Below are positions 45,463 to 53,092 of a stretch of DNA of 64,000 nucleotides, one piece after another. Position numbers and translations under genes: made by a program. The stretch is from assembly GCA_013298815.1 (NCBI GenBank), contig JAAFJF010000007.1, positions 18,674 through 82,673 of the forward strand, read 5' to 3'. The notes beneath the pieces are model-generated. The model was given only the letters and a program-made list of their open reading frames with translations, was not told the origin of the DNA and did no database searches. The first letter of the stretch is position 1. Each line of letters starts with the position of its first letter. Origin of the DNA: Polaromonas sp. (GTDB lineage: Bacteria; Pseudomonadota; Gammaproteobacteria; Burkholderiales; Burkholderiaceae_C).

Positions 45463-45942
45463 TTACCCACGAACCGCCGCTTCAATCGCGGCCACGTCGA
45501 TTTTGACCATGGTCATCATGGTGCTAAACGCTCGTTGGGCGACAGCCGGGTCGGCGTTCGTGATGGCCTCGATCAACACGCGCGGGGTGATTTGCCATGA
45601 CAAACCCCACTTGTCTTTGCACCAACCGCAAGCGCTCTCGGAGCCGCCATTGCTGACAATAGCGTTCCATAAACGGTCGGTCTCAAGCTGGTCTTCGGTA
45701 GAGATTTGAAACGAAAACGCGTCTGAGTGTGGTACGCCAGGCCCGCCATTGAGACCTAAGCAGGGAATGCCACATACTGTGAATTCCACGGTCAACACCG
45801 CACCTTGCTTGCCTGCAGGGTAGTCGCCAGGTGCGCGCATGACACGTCCCACCGCGCTGTTTGGGAAGGTTTGCGCATAAAAGTGCGCGGCTTCTTCAGC
45901 ATCGCCGTTGTACCAAAGGCAAATTGTGTTTTTCGCAATCAT
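45463..45942 (-). CDS. VOC superfamily protein, PhnB-like
   Basis: This 159-residue protein belongs to the PhnB/3-demethylubiquinone methyltransferase-like branch of the VOC superfamily. It has NTICLWYNGDAEEAAHFYAQTFPNS near the N-terminus, ECGWC-like SACGWCKDKWGLSWQITPRVLIE and a final helix. Despite the family name it is not a methyltransferase, and its reaction is unknown. It lies first in a two-gene minus-strand run with the FMN-binding protein. Confidence 0.88.
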   Translation of the reverse strand: MIAKNTICLWYNGDAEEAAHFYAQTFPNSAVGRVMRAPGDYPAGKQGAVLTVEFTVCGIPCLGLNGGPGVPHSDAFSFQISTEDQLETDRLWNAIVSNGGSESACGWCKDKWGLSWQITPRVLIEAITNADPAVAQRAFSTMMTMVKIDVAAIEAAVRG

Positions 45943-46022
45943 GTTTGAATCCCTCGTAACATTGCCTGAGCCTATGATGGCAACTCAGACCTTTAAATTA
46001 GCCGCAGATTTAGCTCAAAGCT

Positions 46023-46054
46023 ATCGACCGATAAAAATAGGATCGAACCGATAA
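46023..46054. promoter_or_regulatory. Direct repeat ATCGA(A)CCGATAA upstream of SDR gene
   Basis: Two near-identical 12-13-bp units, ATCGACCGATAA (46023-46034) and ATCGAACCGATAA (46042-46054), lie 79-110 bases upstream of the SDR start. Each contains an inner inverted symmetry (ATCG...CGAT). They look like paired binding sites for a transcription factor that cannot be named from sequence. Confidence 0.4.
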
Positions 46055-46132
46055 CAGTCAGATAACAGGGCTGGCACTGTGGGTAAATGTAGCAGGATAG
46101 AATTAAAAATCAACAAGCTACGAGACAAAAAA

Positions 46133-46861
46133 ATGTCTAAAAAAATTCTAATTTACGGCGGTTCGGGTGGCGTCGGCGCGGCCACAGGGCGGATTTTGCA
46201 CAGCAAAGGTCACAGTTTGCATTTGGTTGGCCGTGATGCAGGTCGACTAGCTGCCGTTGCGCATGAGCTTGGTGCAACATTCACGGTGGGTGATGTGAAT
46301 GACGCTGATGTTTTTGCCAAAGTAGCTGCAGAAGCTGGCGATAGTTTGGATGGCTTGGTCTATGCTGTGGGCACGATAAATTTGCGCAGCATTGGTCGCT
46401 TAAAGGAAAGCGACTTCATCAACGACTTTAGGGTCAACGCCATGGGCGCTGCGCTGGCTGTGCAAGCAAGTTTGCCCGCGCTTAAGAATAGCGTAAATAC
46501 GCCATCAGTGGTACTTTACTCCAGCGTCGCAGCGGTTCAAGGTTTTGCGATGCATGCTTCCATCGGTTTGGCAAAAGGCGCTGTCAACGGCTTAACCCTG
46601 TCGCTGGCAGCGGAGCTCGCGCCTAAGATTCGCGTCAACGCCATTGCGCCATCATTGACGAACACGCCGCTTGCACAGGGCATTGTTTCTAACGTCAAAA
46701 TGGTAGAGGCCATTGCGGGCATGCATGCGCTCGAACGCATTGGAACGCCCGAGGACATCGCTTCGCTCACTGCATTTTTGCTGTCCGATGAAACCAGTTG
46801 GATGACTGGGCAAATTTTGAGTGTTGACGGTGGCCGCTCAACGCTCAGGGTTAAATCTTAA
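46133..46861 (+). CDS. SDR family oxidoreductase
   Basis: The 242-residue protein is a classical SDR. It has the cofactor motif YGGSGGVGAATGRI near the N-terminus, YAVGTINLRSIG, VNAMG and a final DGGRSTLRV. The usual catalytic Tyr-x-x-x-Lys is replaced: in the expected place HASIGLAKGAV has Ile-Gly before Lys and no Tyr, although Ser (YSSVAAV) is present. It may be a non-catalytic or altered-mechanism member. The ATG at 46133 is chosen because the cofactor motif follows at normal distance; an upstream GTG at 46079 is possible. A direct repeat lies upstream. Confidence 0.82.
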   Translation: MSKKILIYGGSGGVGAATGRILHSKGHSLHLVGRDAGRLAAVAHELGATFTVGDVNDADVFAKVAAEAGDSLDGLVYAVGTINLRSIGRLKESDFINDFRVNAMGAALAVQASLPALKNSVNTPSVVLYSSVAAVQGFAMHASIGLAKGAVNGLTLSLAAELAPKIRVNAIAPSLTNTPLAQGIVSNVKMVEAIAGMHALERIGTPEDIASLTAFLLSDETSWMTGQILSVDGGRSTLRVKS

Positions 46862-46904
46862 TTTCTCAATCCTATTTTAAAATCGAGTTATTGCTATTTA
46901 TTTT

Positions 46905-46935
46905 ATAGCTTCTAAGGCAGTAAATACGCTGGCTA
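46905..46935 (+). repeat. 31-bp dispersed repeat, copy 8
   Basis: A plus-orientation copy, ATAGCTTCTAAGGCAGTAAA followed by TACGCTGGCTA, with GGTGTCAATTTTAAA downstream. It lies between the 3' ends of the SDR gene and the convergent DMT transporter gene, close to the last codons of the latter. Confidence 0.88.
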
Positions 46936-46960
46936 GGTGTCAATTTTAAAGGAAAAACCC

Positions 46961-48016
46961 TCAATGTGCATGCCCGTGATGCACATCTGGCACATGCGGA
47001 TGTGCGTGTTGCATAGGTTCGTGTTTGTGTGGGTGGCTGTGAGAACCAGTAGACAACACATCATGGGTGTGCATATGATGCCCATCTGCCTGTTTGGGGT
47101 CGTGGCTGTGAGCGTGTTCATGCTCCAAAACCTCATGCGTGTGTGGGTGGCTGTGTGACTCTATCAGATGCAAAGCCACGCCAGCCAACATCAAAGCGCC
47201 AGCAGCGAGCATGGTCCAACCCATTGACCGATCCCCAAACGCAAAAGCACCCATGGCTCCAATAAACGGTGCAAATGCAAACACCGAGCCTGTACGTGCT
47301 GCCCCAAAAGCACGTTGTGCCAAAAGATAAAAGCGCAAACTCAGGCCATAACCCAAGGCTCCTACAGCGAAAAGGGCTAATGCTGATGTCCAGCTCGACA
47401 GCGATTCGCCAAATATCAGGGCGAGAACGGTTGATGCACTTGCACCCAGAGCAGATTTGACGATAACGACTTGCGCAGGGTCACGGTCTGCGACGCCGCG
47501 CGACAAGGTGTTGTCCAAACCCCATGCGGCGGTGGCAGCCAGCACGGCTAACAAACCCAGCAATGGCGTGTTGCCAGCCAAACCCTGGTCAGCTACCAAT
47601 GCCGTGCCGCCTGCCGTAAGGAGCAGCATCGCGGTGGCAACGCGTTTGTCCATGCTTTCGCCATACAAACGCCATGCTAGGACGACGGTGAAAAGCGCTT
47701 CCAAAGTCAGCATCAAAGACGCGCTGGTGCCGCTGGTGCGCTGCAAGCCCCAGGCCAACGCGACCGGGCCAATGACCGCGCCGAAACCCGCCATGGCGAG
47801 TAGTCTGGGCAAGTCGCTCCGCTGTAATTTTGCTTCTAATTCAACAGGTTGGCGCATCCACAGTGCCACAAAAGTAGCGCCTGCATACAGCAGCGCCGCC
47901 GTTGAAAAAGCCCCCAAACCCTGCCCAAAGCGTTGGACCAGCGGCGTGCTCAGGCCGAAAAGTGTGGCGGCCAAGAGTGCGAGCAGGCCGCCGCGCAGGG
48001 CAGGTTTGTGATTCAC
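46961..48016 (-). CDS. EamA/DMT transporter with histidine-rich C-terminal tail
   Basis: The 351-residue protein has about ten membrane segments (roughly 8-280) with the EamA duplication, for example LLALLAATLFGLSTPLVQRF and TSGTSASLMLTLEALFTVVLAW. The last 70 or so residues form a cytoplasmic or periplasmic tail with more than twenty His residues in HxH and HH clusters (HSHPHTHE, HEHAHSHD, HHMHTHD, HHGHAH). Such tails bind Zn, Ni or Co, so a metal-linked role is a fair inference. It starts with GTG overlapping the aminotransferase stop (GTGA). Confidence 0.88.
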   Translation of the reverse strand: MNHKPALRGGLLALLAATLFGLSTPLVQRFGQGLGAFSTAALLYAGATFVALWMRQPVELEAKLQRSDLPRLLAMAGFGAVIGPVALAWGLQRTSGTSASLMLTLEALFTVVLAWRLYGESMDKRVATAMLLLTAGGTALVADQGLAGNTPLLGLLAVLAATAAWGLDNTLSRGVADRDPAQVVIVKSALGASASTVLALIFGESLSSWTSALALFAVGALGYGLSLRFYLLAQRAFGAARTGSVFAFAPFIGAMGAFAFGDRSMGWTMLAAGALMLAGVALHLIESHSHPHTHEVLEHEHAHSHDPKQADGHHMHTHDVLSTGSHSHPHKHEPMQHAHPHVPDVHHGHAH

Positions 48017-49248
48017 ATCACTTTAGCAATCGACGCGCACACATGGTCGATGTTTTTGCTATTCAACGCGGCCACGCACATGCGGCCTGTGTCTGTGCCG
48101 TAGACACCGAACTCGTTGCGCAGGCGCACCATTTGGTCTTTACTCAAGCCGCTGTAGCTGAACATGCCGATCTGCGTGGTGATGAAGCTCATGTCCTGCT
48201 TGACGCCGGCGGCTTTGAGTTTTTCGACAAACGCGGCGCGCATGGCTTTGATGCGTACACGCATTTCAGACAGTTCATCTTCCCATTGTTTACGCAGTTC
48301 TGGGCTATTTAACACCGCTGCCACAACACTGCCGCCATGAGTCGGTGGGTTGCTGTAGTTGGTGCGGATGGCGATTTTGAGCTGGCTCAGCACGCGATCG
48401 GCCTCGGCTTTGTCGGTGCACAAAACGCTCAAAGCACCCACGCGCTCGCCATACAGGCTGAAGCTTTTACTGAATGAGGTGGAGACGAAGAAGGTCAAAC
48501 CGGCGTCGACAAACTTCTGGATCACCGCGCCGTCTTCCTTCAAACCGTAGCCAAAGCCTTGGTAGGCCATGTCCAAAAACGGCACGAGATTGTTGGTTTT
48601 GCAGATGGCAACGACTTGGTCCCACTGGGCGGCGGTGATGTCGTAGCCGGTTGGGTTGTGGCAGCAGGCGTGCAAGAGGGCGATGGTGCCAGCCGGTGCG
48701 GCGGTCAAATCAGCCAGCATGCCGGCTACGTTCAAACCACGGGTGGTAGCGTCGCTTTGTGGTTGATAGTAGCGGTAAGTTTCAACCTTGAAACCAGCGT
48801 TGGTGAACAAGGCTTGGTGGTTTTCCCAGCTTGGGTCGCTGATCAGCACTTTGGCGTTCGGGTTCAGCTTCTTCAAAAAGTCAGCACCAATCTTCAAACC
48901 ACCCGTGCCGCCAATGGCTTGCACGGTGGCGACACGGCCAGAAGTCACCGGCTCAGAGTCAGCGCCGAACACCAGCGCTTTGACCCCAGAGTCGTAAGCT
49001 GCGATGCCGTCAATCGGTAAGTAACCGCGTGGTTTTGGCGCGGCGGCCATGGCTGCTTCGGCGGATTGAACGCATTTCAGCAAAGGCAGCTTGCCGTTGT
49101 CGTCAAAGTACACACCCACACCCAAGTTGACTTTAGCAGGGTTGGTGTCTGCGTTGAATTGCTCGTTCAAACCCAAAATCGGGTCACGAGGGGCCATTTC
49201 GACGGCGGAAAACATGGACGATTTTGGCATGGACGATGCTGATGACAT
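48013..49248 (-). CDS. tyrB: Aromatic/aspartate aminotransferase
   Basis: This 411-residue PLP enzyme belongs to aminotransferase class Ia. Features are VNLGVGVYFDDNGKLPLLKCV, LHACCHNPTGYDIT, the PLP-lysine motif STSFSKSFSLYGERVGAL, and SNPPTHGG. It transfers amino groups between aspartate or aromatic amino acids and 2-oxo acids. Sequence alone does not separate TyrB from AspC. Start at 49248 is supported by AGGA seven bases upstream; Met12 is an alternative. In related genomes this gene often stands next to uvrB; here about 4 kb of accessory genes separates them. Confidence 0.93.
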   Translation of the reverse strand: MSSASSMPKSSMFSAVEMAPRDPILGLNEQFNADTNPAKVNLGVGVYFDDNGKLPLLKCVQSAEAAMAAAPKPRGYLPIDGIAAYDSGVKALVFGADSEPVTSGRVATVQAIGGTGGLKIGADFLKKLNPNAKVLISDPSWENHQALFTNAGFKVETYRYYQPQSDATTRGLNVAGMLADLTAAPAGTIALLHACCHNPTGYDITAAQWDQVVAICKTNNLVPFLDMAYQGFGYGLKEDGAVIQKFVDAGLTFFVSTSFSKSFSLYGERVGALSVLCTDKAEADRVLSQLKIAIRTNYSNPPTHGGSVVAAVLNSPELRKQWEDELSEMRVRIKAMRAAFVEKLKAAGVKQDMSFITTQIGMFSYSGLSKDQMVRLRNEFGVYGTDTGRMCVAALNSKNIDHVCASIAKVM

Positions 49249-49353
49249 TGAAATATCCTAGAGATGTTGAAAAGAGAGGAACTTTGAGCGTAATTCGGTG
49301 AAAACCCTTAGATTTTACCAAGAGTTCTTCCTCAAATGAATGCATTTACGACA

Positions 49354-50400
49354 TCAACGCATACCTAATGAAAGGGTTAGCGCTGCAGCCCCAATTTCAC
49401 GGCAACCTGTCGCATTTTGTCCCGACCACAAGGGCGAGAAATCGCCACTTCCAGCCTTTTCCGCAGCAGCCCTAAGCGGGGCAATTGCACCCGTAGCCAG
49501 CGGAAACTCAGGTGCTTTGCTTGAAATAGCGCCTCCACCTTCACTTAATTCACGCATCAAGCGGTTGACGATGCCTCTCGCGGGACGGCCCGTGAAGAGG
49601 TTGGTAAGCGCGGTGTGTCGTGCATTCGCGCTTTTCAAAGCGGCACGGTGCACAGGGCTGGTCGTCGCCTCATCGCACAGCAAATACGCCGTGCCGACCT
49701 GTACCGCTGCAGCGCCCAAAGCCAATGCGGCTTTCACACCCGCAGCATCCGCAATGCCGCCAGCAGCGATGACGGGAATCTTCACCGCCTGAACAATATG
49801 CGGCAGCAGGGCGAATGTGCCCATTTGATGCGTTAAATCATGGTCGAGAAAATGTCCACGGTGTCCGCCAGCTTCCAGGCCTTGAGCAATCACCGCATCG
49901 ACACCTTGCGACTCAAGCCACAGCGCTTCTTGTAACGTGGTAGCGGATGAGATGATTTTGCTGCCCCAACCGCGAACTCTTGCCAGTAAATCTGCCGCAG
50001 GCAAGCCAAAGTGAAAACTAACGACAGGCGGTCTGAAAGCTTCCAGCACATCCGCTGTTTCATGGGTAAACGGTGTGCGACCTGGACCGCTGGGGATGTT
50101 GTTGAGGTCTAAACCCAGCTCGTCATAGAACGGTTTCAGAGCGGTGCGCCAAGTTGCCTCGCGTGCTTCGCTAAACAATGGCGGCGTGTGGCAGAAAAAA
50201 TTGACGTTGTAGTTTTTGTCGGTTTTAGCGCTGAGTTGTGTTAACTCCGCCTTTAGAACGTCCAAACTCAGCATCGCCCCAGGCAATGAACCCAACCCAC
50301 CTGCATTACTTACCGCCACCGCCAAACGGTGGTCTTGCACCCCCGCCATGGGGGCTTGGATGATGGGACAACTGAAAAGTGCGCGGGTACCGAATATCAA
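49354..50400 (-). CDS. Nitronate monooxygenase
   Basis: The 348-residue flavoprotein has the 2-nitropropane dioxygenase/nitronate monooxygenase barrel. Motifs are CPIIQAPMAGVQDHRLAVAVSNAGGLGSLPG at the N-terminus, VIAQGLEAGGHRGHF for FMN phosphate, and PVIAAGGIADAAGVKAALALGAAAVQVGTAYLL. It oxidises nitroalkanes or nitronates; the physiological substrate (often propionate 3-nitronate) is not certain. It starts with TTG overlapping the stop of the lipoprotein gene (TTGA), so the two are coupled. Confidence 0.9.
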   Translation of the reverse strand: MIFGTRALFSCPIIQAPMAGVQDHRLAVAVSNAGGLGSLPGAMLSLDVLKAELTQLSAKTDKNYNVNFFCHTPPLFSEAREATWRTALKPFYDELGLDLNNIPSGPGRTPFTHETADVLEAFRPPVVSFHFGLPAADLLARVRGWGSKIISSATTLQEALWLESQGVDAVIAQGLEAGGHRGHFLDHDLTHQMGTFALLPHIVQAVKIPVIAAGGIADAAGVKAALALGAAAVQVGTAYLLCDEATTSPVHRAALKSANARHTALTNLFTGRPARGIVNRLMRELSEGGGAISSKAPEFPLATGAIAPLRAAAEKAGSGDFSPLWSGQNATGCREIGAAALTLSLGMR

Positions 50401-50792
50401 TTGTTGTACAAACCAGTTTTGACTTTGACATTAGATTCGCTCATGGAGTAGCGCTGCACCACGTTGCCTTTGTCAAACAAAATAACCAATTCTTTTTTCG
50501 TGCCGCTGGCGCTACTGCCGAGCCAATTGAGCACGGGCACGTAGTTGATGGCGTCGGATGTCACATTGTCAAACTCATAGGTCGATATTTCCAAGCCACC
50601 GTCGGTGAAAGACGTTTTCAGAGGCGAACCTAGCATTTTTCTAACCTCCGCCTTGGTGGTTTGACCTTCTGTTAATTTGGTACCAATAGAAAACTCGGTC
50701 TCTTTGCGCAACGACTCGTTACCCTTGCTGGCGCAGCCAACCAAAGTCAGCACGGCTAGGCAAAAGGCAGTTAGCAATGTAGAAGGTTTCAT
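50397..50792 (-). CDS. Small lipoprotein, SmpA/BamE-like fold
   Basis: From the ATG at 50792 (AGGA seven bases upstream) the product has 131 residues. A lipoprotein signal ends in LTLVGC. The mature part has IGTKLTEGQTTKAEVRKMLGSPLKT, similar to the SmpA/OmlA domain used by BamE-like and other small lipoproteins. It should be anchored to the outer membrane. A TTG eight codons upstream (50816) is less likely. It is co-transcribed with the nitronate monooxygenase gene. The exact role is unknown. Confidence 0.75.
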   Translation of the reverse strand: MKPSTLLTAFCLAVLTLVGCASKGNESLRKETEFSIGTKLTEGQTTKAEVRKMLGSPLKTSFTDGGLEISTYEFDNVTSDAINYVPVLNWLGSSASGTKKELVILFDKGNVVQRYSMSESNVKVKTGLYNN

Positions 50793-50856
50793 AGCAAGTC
50801 CTAGAAGTCGTTTCAATGAAAGAATAATACTAGAAACTGGTCAGAAAATCAGCTAA

Positions 50857-51231
50857 TTATTTTTTAATGCCTGCCCGGTACTTCGCCAAAACCGCTAACA
50901 ACCACGGGCCGCTGGCTTGCATCTCTTTGCCGCTACAAGACATCACGTAATTTTTACCACTGTAGCTACTTTCTGTCGCAGCACGTTCTATGAACTTTTC
51001 AGCCGTAGGTGCCAAGTTTTTGTCTTGTAAATATTTATATTTTGTTTGCAAATGCGCTGAAGCCTCCTTGGCGCTGTACCAAGTGCCATTGCGGTTGAGC
51101 TGGCAGTTTGAGGTTTCTAAGGCGGTGAAGAGTTGGCCGATCTCCAGCTCGGTGGCTGCTGGCTGGGCAGCTTGCGCGCTTGTAAACAAGCTAGACAACA
51201 GCAATATCAGTGAAAAAGTGATTTGTTTCAT
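50857..51231 (-). CDS. DUF5329-like exported protein
   Basis: This 124-residue protein has a signal peptide (MKQITFSLILLLSSLFTSAQA, cleavage after AQA) and a mature part of about 100 residues. The mature part has CQLNRNGTWYSAKEASAHLQTKYKYL, TAEKFIERAATESSYSGKNY and a Cys in MSCSGK. The pattern agrees with my recall of DUF5329. Two Cys may form a disulfide in the periplasm. It is close to but not necessarily in the same transcript as the lipoprotein gene 64 bp downstream. Function unknown. Confidence 0.78.
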   Translation of the reverse strand: MKQITFSLILLLSSLFTSAQAAQPAATELEIGQLFTALETSNCQLNRNGTWYSAKEASAHLQTKYKYLQDKNLAPTAEKFIERAATESSYSGKNYVMSCSGKEMQASGPWLLAVLAKYRAGIKK

Positions 51232-51379
51232 GGGTGATTTGACTTAGAGCTGCATCCTACTACCATCGTACAACGTTTGAGCGCCGTGAATCGCGTACTG
51301 ACGCTACACAGAGACTGAAAGCACTTAAATCTCACGATTAAAAGCGTTGGAAGGCTAATTTTAGACGTAAATGTGAGAG

Positions 51380-51410
51380 TATCCCACGTATTTACTGCCT
51401 GAGCAGCTAT
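51380..51410 (-). repeat. 31-bp dispersed repeat, copy 9
   Basis: A slightly diverged minus-orientation copy (TATCCCACGTATTTACTGCC, then TGAGCAGCTAT) in the 292-bp gap upstream of the toxin gene. It is followed by the usual TAAAATTATAGTG. Confidence 0.82.
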
Positions 51411-51456
51411 TAAAATTATAGTGATTCATTGTGAGCTTTCTGAGTCTGATGAGACA

Positions 51457-51521
51457 TACTGTATAAATAACCATATTTTATCGAATATGAAAATATCCAA
51501 TTTGTACAAGTACTGATACAA
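51457..51521 (+). promoter_or_regulatory. Toxin-antitoxin control region: LexA-like half-match and palindrome
   Basis: TACTGTATAAATAACCAT (51457-51474) is a near match to a LexA box, CTGT-N8-CCAT instead of CTGT-N8-ACAG. Closer to the gene, TTGTA (51502-51506) and TACAA (51517-51521) form an inverted repeat with inner GTAC-AA-GTAC, three bases before the toxin ATG. The palindrome is the likely operator for autorepression by the antitoxin. Confidence 0.5.
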
Positions 51522-51523
51522 TC

Positions 51524-51877
51524 ATGTCAATCCAAGAAAAACCTATCAACTGGCGCGGTTCGTCATTTCGTGATTTGTGTGACGATGATTTATTCCCTGT
51601 AGATGCGCGCCGCGAGGCGGGCAGGCAGTTGAGTCAGGTGCAGTTTGGACTAGACCCAGACCATTGGAAACCGTTTAACGACGTGGGTTCGGGGACGAAA
51701 GAGATCATTATTGATGTGAAAGACGGCTGGTATCGCATGATGTACGTCGCCAAGTTTGCAGAGGCTGTTTATGTGTTGCATTGCTTCAAGAAGAAAACCA
51801 ACGCAACCAGCAAGCAAGACAAAGCAGTTGCGAAAGCGCGGTATGACGGCGTGATTCAAGAGAGGAATCGGATATGA
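51524..51877 (+). CDS. higB: RelE/HigB-type toxin (phage Gp49-like)
   Basis: This 117-residue protein matches the Gp49-like branch of the RelE superfamily. It has the central GSGTKEIIIDVKDGWYRMMYVAKFAEAVYVLHCFKKKTNATSKQD signature with conserved Lys and Arg residues of a ribosome-dependent mRNA interferase. It is followed directly by an XRE-type antitoxin, with the start codon overlapping its stop (ATGA), the toxin-first order of higBA-type systems. No Shine-Dalgarno lies before its ATG, so translation may be weak. Confidence 0.88.
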   Translation: MSIQEKPINWRGSSFRDLCDDDLFPVDARREAGRQLSQVQFGLDPDHWKPFNDVGSGTKEIIIDVKDGWYRMMYVAKFAEAVYVLHCFKKKTNATSKQDKAVAKARYDGVIQERNRI

Positions 51878-52245
51878 AAACTAAAAACACCGCAGTGCAA
51901 GCTGCAACGCCTGCTATGACCTCAGATAATTTGGCCGGTCACATCACCCCAGCCGGAGGCAATGTGTTCGCAGATTTGGGTTTTGAGCCTGCCGAGGCTG
52001 CAGCTCTCTTTGAGCAATCGCAAAAAGCCATCGCCAAAAAACTCGCTATCAAAGCGCAGCTCATGGATACTTTGGCAACGTGGATGGTTACTGAAAAATT
52101 AACCCAAGCCAAAGCCGCAACCGTACTAGGCATCTCCCGCCCCCGAGTGTCAGATGTGATTCGTCATAAGAACGGCAACTTCACGGTTGATGCGTTGATT
52201 GATATGGTGGTGCGGACGGGTCAGACGGTGCAAATATCTGTATAA
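51874..52245 (+). CDS. higA: HigA-like antitoxin with XRE/HTH_37 domain
   Basis: The 123-residue protein has a C-terminal helix-turn-helix (about 70-115), TEKLTQAKAATVLGISRPRVSDVIRHKNGNFTVDALIDMVVRTG, which matches XRE-type antitoxins of the HTH_37 kind. The N-terminal third (about 1-45) is polar and probably wraps the toxin. It should neutralise the toxin encoded upstream and repress the shared promoter. The ATGA overlap gives coupled translation. Confidence 0.9.
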   Translation: MKTKNTAVQAATPAMTSDNLAGHITPAGGNVFADLGFEPAEAAALFEQSQKAIAKKLAIKAQLMDTLATWMVTEKLTQAKAATVLGISRPRVSDVIRHKNGNFTVDALIDMVVRTGQTVQISV

Positions 52246-52254
52246 ATATGATGC

Positions 52255-52285
52255 TAGCCGGCGTATATATTACCTAAGACGCTAT
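52255..52285 (-). repeat. 31-bp dispersed repeat, copy 10
   Basis: A minus-orientation copy, TAGCCGGCGTATATATTACC followed by TAAGACGCTAT, ten bases after the antitoxin stop. It lies between the convergent antitoxin and HEPN-like genes and may serve as part of a terminator. Confidence 0.88.
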
Positions 52286-52323
52286 TAAATTCATAGTGAA
52301 AGTGAAGAAATTAGCTATACTCA

Positions 52324-52896
52324 TTAGGTTTGACCATCAGGATGTCTTTTCAATATTTCTCTACTTGTGACACCTGAATGCTGCATTATCCATTCCTCAA
52401 ATTGACGTCTTACATCTTCGTCAGAGATTAAAGGATTAGCCAAAAAAGCTAGTTTAGACGCAATCCAAGCACACACGAATCCCGTAAAAGTATTCAATAT
52501 ATTAATTTTATTCATCTGTACCTCTTCACTAATATTTGAATGTATGAATTTCATGAGAGGTAGGAAATCGTCGAATGTTAATTTCACATCTAAATTATGA
52601 CTCAGTTTATTTCGTAAAATATTTAGATGTTTAATTGCAGGGATAAAATCTACGTTATTTGATATCCCATCAGCAGCTAATAAGGATAATTTTTGATTAA
52701 AACTTAATTTCGCTTTGTCCCAATTAAATTTTTTGTCAGATTTGCTTTTTATGTATTCTTCTAGGTAATGCTCTATTATTAAGTGACAACATAATAAATG
52801 CCCAATTTCATCGAAATCTATTGAATTTATTTTTTTCCATATTATTTCACCGTCTTTTACTTCCGACAATAGAGGCGGCAATACTATTTTTTTCAT
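52324..52896 (-). CDS. AT-rich unknown protein with HEPN-like motif
   Basis: This 190-residue, mostly helical protein is not confidently assigned to a named family. Residues 34-60 (CCHLIIEHYLEEYIKSK) and the later LNILRNKLSHN give an R-x4-H motif preceded by an amphipathic helix pair, as in HEPN ribonuclease-like domains. The base composition is much more AT-rich than uvrB or the aminotransferase nearby, which suggests recent transfer. It stands next to a toxin-antitoxin pair. A nucleotidyltransferase partner, common for HEPN proteins, is not seen. Confidence 0.65.
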   Translation of the reverse strand: MKKIVLPPLLSEVKDGEIIWKKINSIDFDEIGHLLCCHLIIEHYLEEYIKSKSDKKFNWDKAKLSFNQKLSLLAADGISNNVDFIPAIKHLNILRNKLSHNLDVKLTFDDFLPLMKFIHSNISEEVQMNKINILNTFTGFVCAWIASKLAFLANPLISDEDVRRQFEEWIMQHSGVTSREILKRHPDGQT

Positions 52897-52990
52897 ATTT
52901 CTTCCATTTGGTTGACATTGCTATAAATTTATACCAGATGCATTGAGAAACCTCGAATTATAAATGTGCTGTGAATCTAATTATGAAGTA

Positions 52991-53010
52991 TACTGTACAA
53001 ATACCCAGCG
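52991..53010 (+). promoter_or_regulatory. LexA-like SOS box upstream of uvrB
   Basis: TACTGTACAAATACCCAGCG contains CTGT-N8-CCAG, which is the form I recall for the E. coli uvrB LexA site. A -10-like TATACT (52989-52994) overlaps its left end, so LexA binding would block the promoter. The box is 83 bases before the uvrB start codon. No good -35 element was identified. Confidence 0.6.
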
Positions 53011-53045
53011 CACAAGTCGATTCATTTAAAGGCAAAAAACCATTC

Positions 53046-53076
53046 CAGCCGGCATATTATCTGCCTAAGCTGCTAT
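53046..53076 (-). repeat. 31-bp dispersed repeat, copy 11 (uvrB leader)
   Basis: A minus-orientation copy, CAGCCGGCATATTATCTGCC followed by TAAGCTGCTAT, lies between the LexA-like box and the uvrB ATG and, with its AT-rich tail, ends within a few bases of the start codon. It fills the place where a ribosome-binding site would be expected, and no Shine-Dalgarno is visible. Confidence 0.88.
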
Positions 53077-53092
53077 TAAATACATAGCGTTT

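Noticed and set aside
46937..47158. Plus-strand frame with Met/Val/His-rich product near the repeat
   Set aside because: It is the complement of the His-rich tail of the DMT transporter and has no independent support.
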